A DNA stretch of 64,000 bases from positions 124,001 to 188,000 of the forward strand of contig NZ_LWHJ01000027.1 in assembly GCF_001652725.1 (NCBI RefSeq), in the 5' to 3' direction. Positions 17,245 through 25,201 of this stretch are shown here, one piece after another. Numbering within the stretch: the stretch's first letter is position 1; every line of letters begins with the position of its first letter. Source of the stretch: Pedobacter psychrophilus. Its GTDB lineage: Bacteria; Bacteroidota; Bacteroidia; Sphingobacteriales; Sphingobacteriaceae. Made by a program: the position numbers and the translations under genes. The notes below the pieces were generated by a model. It saw only the letters and a program-made list of their open reading frames with translations. It was not told the DNA's origin and searched no databases.

Positions 17245-19302
17245 TTAAAACTGAAATCTTACTTGCAATTTAGCTTCCGATCTCAAATTTCCATCTATTT
17301 CATCTAATCCCGATCCTACAGTTTGCTGATTATTGTATTGGGTTAAACTATATCTCAACCAAATATCAATACCTCTTTTCAGGTTATATCGGGCATTTAA
17401 ATAATATCTTATTCCTTTGTTTTGAAAACCCGGAATGGAAAATCCGTATAAAACGTCATTTTCATAAGCATAAATCCGAGTATCAAATCCATCAGTATCA
17501 AATAAAGCTAATCTTGTATTGCCAGACCATCTGGAACTTAAAGGGCTGTAAATTATATCCTGATAAGCTAAAAAACCATAACGATTTGTTTTGTTTTCTT
17601 CTTGATATTGAACCATTTCTATTCTATTTCTTAAAGCAAAACTTTTGTTAATTTGATACAATAAATCAGCCCTATAATTAGATTTTTTAACGAAAGACAG
17701 CGTATTCACAAAAGTTGGGATATCATCATTTTGCTGTTTATTTTGGAATTGATACCTTAAAGTTAAACGGGTAGTTTTATTGGGTGTATAACTTAATTGG
17801 CTAAAAATATCATAACCTGTAGAAGGTGCATCAACCCTAAATTTTAAGTAAGGGAATTTAAATAGATCAGTATAAAAATCAAGTTCAAATTTTCGATCTG
17901 GTTTTAATTGCAAACCTGCAAAAAAGCCTTTTTCATTAACAGCTGTACTCCCTTCTCCAATTCCTTGATTGTAAAATGAATAGTAATCTTTTTGATAATT
18001 TCTATGAAATAAAACCGCAGAAACAATTGGAGATAAACTAGTTATTAATCCATTGATATAGGCTACACCAGAATTCAAACTGTGTGCAAATTCTCCAAAA
18101 AAGTAAGTGTTATTAAGCGTATAGCTATAGTTTAAACCTACGTTATTAAGGGAGCTCCCGGTAAAATCAAATTGATTATATAATGATTTACCTGGGGCAA
18201 AATCTTGGCTGTAATTGCTATGGTATCCTGTTAGGCCAACTGAAAGTTTTCGATAATTATATTGTAAATTTCCACCAAAAACCATCTGAGAAATTCTTCT
18301 TCTATTTTTAAGTTCGCTTAATGTACGGTGAAGTCCACTTTGTTGTAAAGTAGAAATTTCTTCTAAATTGGTTAGTGGATTTAAAGCTAAACCGGCATCT
18401 ATTTTATTGTATGAAAAAAACGGTGTAAAATCTAGCTTTCCAAAATTTACCTGGGTTGCAATGCCTCTGAAATAAGAAAATTCATTGATTGATGTATAAG
18501 GTTTAAGCCCAATGTTGGGTTTAACAACAGAAAATATATCAGCTCCTTTACCAAAGCTTAAACCACTCCATAAAGCTAATCCTTGTCCAAATTGTAAAGA
18601 ATAATCTCCAATAACTAGTTTTTTTATTTTTCTTAAATCTTTTATGTACAAGCTTGCAGACGAAAAATCGGGTCCGGTTTGTCCGTTATTGCTATTCCAA
18701 TATTTTTCTCCCGCATCTTTCTCTAAATTTAAAGAGAACTGAATATTATTACTGTATGAAAATCTATAGCGAGTAAATACTCTTTCTGGGGTTCCTAAAT
18801 ATCTGCTAGAGGTATTTGAGGCAGAAGAAAACCCCCGTTGTTGTTCTAAATATCGGCTATATCTTATTAATAGATCATTTTTACCATCTTTAAAAAGTTT
18901 ATTAAAAGAGAAATTTTCAAAGCCAGTAGGTGTGTTAATATCGGCGAAATAGAGCAGGTTTTTAATGGTTTCTAAATCATAACCACTAATGCTTTGTAGT
19001 TCTAAAGTATTCACTAAACTACCATTTAATGATATATGCTCAAATAAAGCATCAATTTGTAAAGGATTTAAAAAAATCAGTTCTTGTAATTGCTCTTTAG
19101 AAGTTTTATTAAGATTGATTTTATTACGCTTGTAAAAATTTAGTCTATCAATCAATTCGGAATAATCATAATCTTCGGTTTGATTTGCGGCAACAGACTC
19201 TATAATATATTCAATAACTGGATCATCAGTTTGCTGGGCAAAACTTATTTTGCTACATAACAAGAAAAAAAATAATAAAAGAAGTTTTGTCTTAAAACTC
19301 AT
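17245..19302 (-). CDS. Helix-hairpin-helix protein with outer-membrane barrel-like C-terminus
   Basis: The 685-residue protein has a signal peptide ending ISFAQQ. Residues about 25-125 contain ComEA-type HhH motifs (INLNKTSKEQLQELIFLN and LELQSISGYDLETIKNLL). The rest, about 150-685, is rich in aromatic alternating strands (RYRFSYSNNIQFSLNLEKD) and ends in VRFQF, a C-terminal Phe typical of outer-membrane beta-barrels. HhH motifs bind DNA backbone without sequence specificity. The gene overlaps its upstream neighbour by 11 bases and abuts comEC, so a role in DNA uptake at the outer membrane is a plausible inference, though unproved. Confidence 0.82.
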   Translation of the reverse strand: MSFKTKLLLLFFFLLCSKISFAQQTDDPVIEYIIESVAANQTEDYDYSELIDRLNFYKRNKINLNKTSKEQLQELIFLNPLQIDALFEHISLNGSLVNTLELQSISGYDLETIKNLLYFADINTPTGFENFSFNKLFKDGKNDLLIRYSRYLEQQRGFSSASNTSSRYLGTPERVFTRYRFSYSNNIQFSLNLEKDAGEKYWNSNNGQTGPDFSSASLYIKDLRKIKKLVIGDYSLQFGQGLALWSGLSFGKGADIFSVVKPNIGLKPYTSINEFSYFRGIATQVNFGKLDFTPFFSYNKIDAGLALNPLTNLEEISTLQQSGLHRTLSELKNRRRISQMVFGGNLQYNYRKLSVGLTGYHSNYSQDFAPGKSLYNQFDFTGSSLNNVGLNYSYTLNNTYFFGEFAHSLNSGVAYINGLITSLSPIVSAVLFHRNYQKDYYSFYNQGIGEGSTAVNEKGFFAGLQLKPDRKFELDFYTDLFKFPYLKFRVDAPSTGYDIFSQLSYTPNKTTRLTLRYQFQNKQQNDDIPTFVNTLSFVKKSNYRADLLYQINKSFALRNRIEMVQYQEENKTNRYGFLAYQDIIYSPLSSRWSGNTRLALFDTDGFDTRIYAYENDVLYGFSIPGFQNKGIRYYLNARYNLKRGIDIWLRYSLTQYNNQQTVGSGLDEIDGNLRSEAKLQVRFQF

Positions 19303-20092
19303 ATCCTAAAGCTACTTGAGGTGAATAACCTAAAACAGGATGAGAAGCCACTGCAAAATCTATATTAACTCTTTGATAATTAAGCCCAAAACCAGCAAAT
19401 TGCTTAAAAGGATTTACAGAAATCCCACCACGCAATGCCACAAATTTTATCAATTTATATTCTATACCAGCTTTAAAATCAGCCTGTGCATCTAATATTT
19501 TTTCTAATTCAGTAGTAATTAATAATTGTTCTGAAAAAATATAATTTGCTCCAAATTGGATATGTGTAGGAATAATTTGGTCTGTATTTTCTCCATATCT
19601 GGCCTGATTTGGATTAGAGATATGGCTACCTAACCATAATTTAGGAAATGCATTGTATTGCAACCCAACATCAATAGAAAAGGCATTTGAGTTACCATAA
19701 TTTGATATTTTTAATTGATGGTAATTTAAACCTACTGCCAAAAATAACTTTGGCCCAAATGATTTTGCCAGAGTGAGACCTGTTTTAATTTCTCGATAAT
19801 CACTTACCCCATAAGAATTAAAAGCTGCACCAATTGCATAATCTTTAATTGGTATAGAAAAAACTGCAGCTTGTGTGCTTAATTCTTTAACACCAAATCT
19901 ATTTTCATAACCTGCAGCTACAATTGGTTTCAATAAGCCAGCAATACCAGCTTGATTATTTTTAACCGACCAAACATCTTGTAAAGCAACACCAGCATTA
20001 CCTAGAGCGGTAATTCTTGGACCGTTATTATCTTGAGCTTTTAAAAATGAGGTAAATAATAAAATCCATATTAGTAAGTATAATTTCCTCAT
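19292..20092 (-). CDS. PorV/PorQ-like outer-membrane protein
   Basis: About 266 residues from ATG 20092 (RKLYLLIWILLFTSFLKAQ signal peptide); an upstream in-frame start at 20119 would only add a non-signal extension. The mature protein begins with GPRITALGNAGVALQDVWS and carries NNQAGIAGL, both typical of the PorV/PorQ (FadL-superfamily) barrels of type IX secretion. It ends GYSPQVALGYEF with terminal Phe. It overlaps the HhH barrel gene by 11 bases and is the first gene of the run that leads to comEC. It may be a general PorV-like protein and not a T9SS component. Confidence 0.75.
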   Translation of the reverse strand: MRKLYLLIWILLFTSFLKAQDNNGPRITALGNAGVALQDVWSVKNNQAGIAGLLKPIVAAGYENRFGVKELSTQAAVFSIPIKDYAIGAAFNSYGVSDYREIKTGLTLAKSFGPKLFLAVGLNYHQLKISNYGNSNAFSIDVGLQYNAFPKLWLGSHISNPNQARYGENTDQIIPTHIQFGANYIFSEQLLITTELEKILDAQADFKAGIEYKLIKFVALRGGISVNPFKQFAGFGLNYQRVNIDFAVASHPVLGYSPQVALGYEF

Positions 20093-20170
20093 GTACAAAT
20101 ATTTGCAATGAAAATACAAATAAGTAACATATTATTTATTTAAATATTAATTTTTTTTGTAAATTAAAAT

Positions 20171-21217
20171 GTGGATAAGCATCAACTAATTTATGAGATA
20201 TTACTGATTGGGGATTCAGGTAATGTAAAAAGAAAACAACCTGATGAACTATTAGAATTAATGAAAGCACATTTACCATCAAGTAAAGATAGTGCGGTTA
20301 TTTTTTTAGGCGATAATGTTTATCCTAAAGGTTTGCCCGCAGAAGATGACGTTCTTAGGGAAGATGCAGAAACGGTAATTATAAATCATCATAAAGCTTT
20401 AGCTGACTATAATGGAAAAGTGATTTTTATTTCAGGGAATCATGACTGGAATAAAGGTAAAGAAGACGGTATTGAATATGTTTTAAGGCAAGAACATTAC
20501 ATCAACAAACTTTTCAATAATAATGAAACTTACCTTCCTGCAAATGGCTGCCCTGGCCCAAAAGAAGTAATTATTAATGACCAATTAGTAATAGTTGCAA
20601 TTAACACGCAATGGTGGGTTCAAAAAGGATTTAGACCAATTGGTAAGCATGAAGGTTGTGATATAGAAAATGAGAATGATTTTTTTACTCATCTGGAAGA
20701 AATTTTAGAAAGAAATAAAAATAAACGGATTTTAGTTATTGGACATTATCCAATTTACAGTAACTCTTTACATGGAGGAAAGTATTCCCTCAAACATCAC
20801 TTGTTTCCATTTACACTTTATAAGAAAAAAGCTTTTTTGCCATTGCCTTTGGTGGGTTCTTTACTTCCTTTATATCGAAAATTTTTTGGAGCAAGAGAAG
20901 ATTTGTCTCATCCAAGGTTTAAGGTTTTAAGAAAAAAACTAAAAGTAATTTTTAAGAAATATCCAGGTTTAATATATGCAGCAGGGCATGAGCATAATTT
21001 ACAGTTTATAGAGAAATATCAAAATAATTTTATAGTAAGTGGTGCAGCTTCTAAGGCAACGTATGTAGTTGATAGTAAGCACTCAAGATTTGGGATTTCT
21101 GCTAAAGGATTTTTTAAACTTAAATTTTATGACGATTTAAAAGTTAAGGCAGAAGTTTTAATTGTAGATGAAAATAATGTTGCTGGTGAATTAATTTACG
21201 AGGGTTGGATGTTCTAA
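20171..21217 (+). CDS. Calcineurin-like metallophosphoesterase (GTG start)
   Basis: This 348-residue protein has the metallophosphoesterase motifs GDSG, GDNVYP, GNHDW, GHYPIYS and GHEHNLQ in order, all the metal ligands in place. GTG 20171 is the first possible start after an in-frame TAA at 20165-20167, and the ATG at 20169 is in another frame and closes at once. No signal peptide is seen, so it should be cytoplasmic. The family hydrolyses phosphomono- or diesters; the substrate is unknown. Related Bacteroidota proteins carry such a domain joined to an outer-membrane barrel; this one has none. Its 3' end overlaps the convergent lipid kinase gene by 27 bases. Confidence 0.86.
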   Translation: MDKHQLIYEILLIGDSGNVKRKQPDELLELMKAHLPSSKDSAVIFLGDNVYPKGLPAEDDVLREDAETVIINHHKALADYNGKVIFISGNHDWNKGKEDGIEYVLRQEHYINKLFNNNETYLPANGCPGPKEVIINDQLVIVAINTQWWVQKGFRPIGKHEGCDIENENDFFTHLEEILERNKNKRILVIGHYPIYSNSLHGGKYSLKHHLFPFTLYKKKAFLPLPLVGSLLPLYRKFFGAREDLSHPRFKVLRKKLKVIFKKYPGLIYAAGHEHNLQFIEKYQNNFIVSGAASKATYVVDSKHSRFGISAKGFFKLKFYDDLKVKAEVLIVDENNVAGELIYEGWMF

Positions 21218-22105
21218 ATTTTTATTAATTATAACCTTTAAAGTTTGAGGTAAAATCTCAAGATTAATAATCTTTGTTTTGCCCATTATTTCACCATCTA
21301 TTTGTAAAGTGGTTTTTCTTGAACATTTTACTATCGCCTTCTTACATTTTATTACTTCAAAATATTCAGAATATCTTAGTGTATTAGTAAACATTTGATA
21401 GGAAATTTGAAAAATATGCCATTTTGGAAATGGCTTAACGATACAAATTTCAAAAAAACCATCATTTAATTTGCCTGTTGGGTTAATTACCGCTCCAGTA
21501 CCATATTTTGTAGCGTTCGCAAAAGTTAGAGAAACAGCTTTATATTTCTTTGTTTTTCCATCAAATTCTATATTAAAATGATAGCTTTTTAACACAAATG
21601 CTTCAAAAAAAAGATGCTTTGCATAAGTTAACAATCCTCTTTTGCTATCCATCTGAAAGCGTTTAACAATCCTCGCATTAATGCCAACATCGGCAAGGTG
21701 CATACTTATCTGATTATTAACCTCCAGCAAATCAATATTTACGGTTTTGCCCTCCACAATTAAATCTAAACAAGAATGTAAGTCTTCTAGTATTTGTAAT
21801 TCTTTGGCCATTCCGTTTGCGGATCCAAACGGTACTATTAATAGTTTTATAGCTGTTTTATAAATAATCGACGAAACTAAATTAACGGTCCCATCGCCAC
21901 CCAAGGCCGCAACAATATTGGGATTGTATCTGTCTATTTCTTGAGCTATTTTTTGTTTTGGATTACCATCATCCATCAAACAATGGTCAAATTGGTAACC
22001 ATTTAATTGAGCATGTTTTGTGATGATATCTTTAATATCTATTTTTTTCTGATTGCCTGCTTTGTGGTTAATTACAAATAATACTTTCAGCGCTCTATTC
22101 TCCAT
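21191..22105 (-). CDS. Diacylglycerol kinase-family lipid kinase
   Basis: About 304 residues from ATG 22105 (two in-frame TTG codons precede it). The DAGK catalytic N-domain has FVINHKAGNQKK and the nucleotide-binding AALGGDGTVNLV, then PFGSANGMAKEL, the usual 'P.GTxND' block with changes. The C-terminal beta-sandwich of the YegS/DgkB/sphingosine-kinase family follows. It should phosphorylate diacylglycerol or a sphingoid lipid; Sphingobacteriaceae make sphingolipids, so a sphingolipid role is worth considering but is speculation. It is the last of three closely spaced minus-strand genes with merR and the M23 peptidase. Confidence 0.86.
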   Translation of the reverse strand: MENRALKVLFVINHKAGNQKKIDIKDIITKHAQLNGYQFDHCLMDDGNPKQKIAQEIDRYNPNIVAALGGDGTVNLVSSIIYKTAIKLLIVPFGSANGMAKELQILEDLHSCLDLIVEGKTVNIDLLEVNNQISMHLADVGINARIVKRFQMDSKRGLLTYAKHLFFEAFVLKSYHFNIEFDGKTKKYKAVSLTFANATKYGTGAVINPTGKLNDGFFEICIVKPFPKWHIFQISYQMFTNTLRYSEYFEVIKCKKAIVKCSRKTTLQIDGEIMGKTKIINLEILPQTLKVIINKNLEHPTLVN

Positions 22106-22120
22106 CAACAATAAAATAAT

Positions 22121-22456
22121 TTATAATTGTTCTCTAAGTTCCAGCATAAAAGATTTTATCTTTTCTAGTGATACAATCACTTTTTGCTGCTCTAAGGCTT
22201 CGTTCTTGTTTTTCTTTAAAAAATCTTTTGCTCCTTGTAAAGTATAGCCTTTATCCTTAATCAAATTAAAAATAATTTTAAGATTTTCTATATCTTCTGG
22301 TCTAAACAACCTATTGCCTTTTGCATTTTTTTTAGGTTGTAAAATATCAAACTCTTTTTCGTAAAATCGGATCAAAGAGGTATTTTCTTGAAACATCTCA
22401 GCTACTTCGCCAATAGGGTAGTATAACTTATTGATTTCTTTTTCTTTGTATGCCAT
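22121..22456 (-). CDS. MerR-family transcriptional regulator
   Basis: The 111-residue protein starts with a winged helix of the MerR type (YYPIGEVAEMFQENTSLIRFYEKEFDIL, then KNAKGNRLFRPEDIENLKIIFNLI) and a short coiled-coil tail. It lacks a C-terminal effector domain, so it may respond to its partner or act constitutively. Small MerR proteins of this shape are common next to the M23 peptidase in Bacteroidota. The spacing is 6 bases to the peptidase gene and 15 to the lipid kinase, so it is in one transcript with them. Its target promoter is unknown. Confidence 0.88.
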   Translation of the reverse strand: MAYKEKEINKLYYPIGEVAEMFQENTSLIRFYEKEFDILQPKKNAKGNRLFRPEDIENLKIIFNLIKDKGYTLQGAKDFLKKNKNEALEQQKVIVSLEKIKSFMLELREQL

Positions 22457-22462
22457 TAAAAT

Positions 22463-23428
22463 TTAGTCTAATGATTGATTTTCTTGTGATGCCACTTCTA
22501 ACATAACCATGTACTCTGCCGGAGATAGGTCATTGAAAAAGAAGTTAATTGGATTTATAGGTTTACCACTTTTATAAACTTCATAGTGGCAATGTGGACC
22601 AGTAGAAGCTCCAGTATTACCAACGTAACCAATCACATCTCCCCGTTTAATTCTTTGTCCGGTGCGCACTTTAAATTTACTCATGTGAGCATATTTGGTT
22701 ACATAACCATAACCATGGTTAATCATTACCCTATTCCCATAACCTCGCTCTTGGCCTACTGCTACTATAATCCCATCTCCTGTTGCATATATTGGTGTAC
22801 CAATTGGAGATGCAAAATCCATCCCATCATGCATTTTCCTAATTTTATAGATAGGGTGCATTCGATATCCAAAACCAGAAATTGAACTTAATTTTCTACT
22901 ATCAATAGGCTCAATTGCAGGAATAGAAGCCATCATTTTACTTTTAGAATTAACAGCCTTTGCTAATTCATCATAAGATTTAGACTGCACATATAATTGT
23001 TTAGAAATGATATCTAATTTTTTGGTAGTTTCTATCATTAAATCAGAATAATCATAATTTTCTAAATTTTTATATCTGTTAATTCCTCCAAAACCAGCAT
23101 TTCTAACTTCTAATGGAATGGGTTCTGCTTCAAAAATTACCCTGTAAATATTATCATCCCTTTGCTGTAAATCTTTCATTACACCATTTACCTGCTTCAT
23201 TCGTTTATTCAAAATATCATATTGGAAACTTAACTCACTAATCTCTCTCTTTAATTGCTTTTCTTTTGGTGAGTCTAAAAAAGTATATGCAAAAGCGATT
23301 ATTATAAATGAGAAAACTAAAGCAGTAGAAACAAAACCTAATACTTTTAAAAATTTATTTCCTAAATTAATCTTAACTTTCTCGTATTTTAGCGTTTGTG
23401 AGTTAAAATAATATTTAGTTTTTGCCAT
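22463..23428 (-). CDS. M23-family peptidase (membrane-anchored LytM domain)
   Basis: This 321-residue protein has a short cytoplasmic N-terminus, one TM helix at about 29-51, a coiled coil at about 55-95 and a C-terminal LytM domain. Zinc ligands H200 and D204 (MHDGMDFASPIG) and H281 (HCHYEVY) are present, together with H248 in YAHMS and H279, so the enzyme should be active as a DD-endopeptidase cutting peptidoglycan cross-links. The coiled coil and TM layout resembles peptidoglycan hydrolases that work in envelope growth or division. It heads a run with merR and the lipid kinase. TACATTTG at 23464-23471 (minus strand) is a candidate -7 element. Confidence 0.92.
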   Translation of the reverse strand: MAKTKYYFNSQTLKYEKVKINLGNKFLKVLGFVSTALVFSFIIIAFAYTFLDSPKEKQLKREISELSFQYDILNKRMKQVNGVMKDLQQRDDNIYRVIFEAEPIPLEVRNAGFGGINRYKNLENYDYSDLMIETTKKLDIISKQLYVQSKSYDELAKAVNSKSKMMASIPAIEPIDSRKLSSISGFGYRMHPIYKIRKMHDGMDFASPIGTPIYATGDGIIVAVGQERGYGNRVMINHGYGYVTKYAHMSKFKVRTGQRIKRGDVIGYVGNTGASTGPHCHYEVYKSGKPINPINFFFNDLSPAEYMVMLEVASQENQSLD

Positions 23429-23463
23429 TGTTTAAAGGAATTTTAAGCCATTGATAATAGCTA

Positions 23464-23471
23464 CAAATGTA
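23464..23471 (-). promoter_or_regulatory. Candidate -7 element of the M23 peptidase promoter
   Basis: TACATTTG read on the minus strand matches TAnnTTTG, 35 bases before the start at 23428. There is no TTG at the usual spacing. Confidence 0.35.
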
Positions 23472-23512
23472 AAATAAATAAACAAACGTAAAAACAAGCT
23501 AAATGTGCATAA

Positions 23513-23543
23513 AAAAGGTCATTAGATTTACCTAATGACCTTA
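23513..23543 (-). terminator. Terminator after the glycine-zipper lipoprotein gene
   Basis: AAGGTCATTAG and its complement CTAATGACCTT flank a short loop, with T6 after it on the minus strand, 22 bases past the stop at 23565. Confidence 0.8.
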
Positions 23544-23564
23544 AAATATTTATTTAGCTAAGTA

Positions 23565-23990
23565 TTAATCAGCTCTCCCTGTTTTTTTATCTTTATCTCT
23601 GCCAATTAAATAACCAGCACCAGCACCAGTTGCGCCACCAATGATTGCGCCTCTTCCAGATTTTTTGTCAATTAAAGCACCTCCAACAGCACCAGCTGCA
23701 CCGCCAATTACTGCACCTTTAGCTGCAGAACTCCATCCCTTTTTTTGGGTTGTTGTTGTCGTTGTTGAGGTTTGTCCAGGAGTATCATAATGGTTTACTA
23801 CCACTGTTTTTGTTTCAACTTCTTCTTTTGCCTTAACTTTTTCAGCTTCAGCTCTTTTAAAGCTATCTAAACTTAGGCTATCCTTCATCATTTTAATGGA
23901 GTCAGCTCTATCATCAGAACTAGCTTTATATTTATTATTACAAGCCGCAAGTGATGCAGCTACTAAAATTATGCTCATTAACTTTTTCAT
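23565..23990 (-). CDS. Glycine-zipper lipoprotein
   Basis: The 141-residue protein has a signal sequence with lipobox LAAC (Cys 17). A charged linker rich in Ser, Asp, Lys and Thr leads to a C-terminal glycine-zipper segment, GAVIGGAAGAVGGALID, followed by GAIIGGATGAGAGYLIG. The zipper helices (YMGG/OmpA-linked 'Gly-zipper' families) pack in membranes or oligomerise. A structural envelope role is likely; no enzyme motif is seen. The gene stands alone, with a clear terminator. Confidence 0.82.
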   Translation of the reverse strand: MKKLMSIILVAASLAACNNKYKASSDDRADSIKMMKDSLSLDSFKRAEAEKVKAKEEVETKTVVVNHYDTPGQTSTTTTTTQKKGWSSAAKGAVIGGAAGAVGGALIDKKSGRGAIIGGATGAGAGYLIGRDKDKKTGRAD

Positions 23991-24097
23991 AATATTCGTT
24001 TTTGATTTAATGACTCATATGAAATTATAATGCCAAAGCCCTGTGGGGTTAATACAGCAGTTATTACGAAAGTCAGAGATTTAATTTGTATGTAATT

Positions 24098-25014
24098 TTA
24101 TACAGTTTTTAATTCACTCTTATTTTTTTCTTGATAAATTTTTAAAGGGCTACCAAAAATAAAGAATAGTTTCTTTTTTAAACTCCCAGCATTCTTAACA
24201 TCTTTAATCATATCGTGATATTCATGAAAATTTAAAAATATTGGGTTAAACCGATCACCAATTTTATTTGTTAATCCATAATCTGGCCTTTCTTCTTCTT
24301 TTTGATAAGTGCCAAACATCCTATCCCAAAAAATAAAAGTTGCAGCATAATTTTTATCTAAATATTTTTCTTGAGTACCATGATGTACTCTATGGTTAGA
24401 TGGTGTAGCTAAAAGATATTCAAAAACATAAGGTAATTTTTTGATGTATTCAGTATGAACCCAAAACTGAAATAAAACGCTTGCTTGGCTAACTACAAAT
24501 ATTACTACGGGATGGAACCCTAGGAAGAATACTGGTAAAAAAAATATTGTTTTAATATTTTGAACCCAACTCAATCTAAAAGATACTGAAAGATTATAGT
24601 TTTCGGCCGATGATGAACGATATGTGTTGCCCAAAAAAAACGGTTCTCATGAGAAATTCTATGTGACCAGTAACTGCATAAATCAAACAATAAATAACAC
24701 GGAATTAACATCCACCAATTAAGTTCCATTCGCCAAGGCACCAAATTATAAATCCAAATTGCTGCATATAATAACCCTATTTTAACTAATAATCCTAAAG
24801 CCACATTTCCTAAACCAACAAATGTAGAGCCTAATGTTTCTTTTAATGGATAGTTGTTTTTCTCTTTTTTATGAGAGAAATAAATCTCTAAAAGAGTAAG
24901 AATACCCATTATTGGAATAGCATAAATAATAAGGTTAGGAGCAGATTTTTCTAAATGTGTAATTTGGTCGTAAGAGATCTTGTCAGCTCCAAAAAGGAAT
25001 AATAGCTTTATCAT
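24098..25014 (-). pseudogene. Sterol desaturase-family fatty acid hydroxylase, frameshifted
   Basis: Two overlapping frames together make one normal-length (about 305-residue) membrane-bound di-iron hydroxylase. The first (from 25014) runs through the histidine box HRISH to ATHIVHH and then shifts out of frame at about 24608. The second (24634 to 24098) continues with SAENYNLSVSFRLSW and the third box HRVHH. Adding one T after CATCAT (about 24608) would join them as HIVHHSSAENYNLSV-like text. So this is a single-base deletion in an otherwise intact gene, either a recent mutation or a sequencing error. The family hydroxylates lipids, for example sphingolipid or fatty acyl chains. The first histidine boxes and the last lie on different sides of the break, so no active product is expected unless the shift is an error. 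Confidence 0.85.
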
Positions 25015-25201
25015 GACAGTAAAATAGCAATAATATAGCCATTTGGGAACTTAAATTGAGAAATACCAAAAAATAGTTAGTTTTAATTATCATTTTTTAG
25101 CAACTATCAGTATAAAAGTGAGTTGCATGAAAATCCGAATTAAAATATATCCATTAGAATGTTAAATAAATAGATTCTATTAACGTTTATATGTTATAAT
25201 C

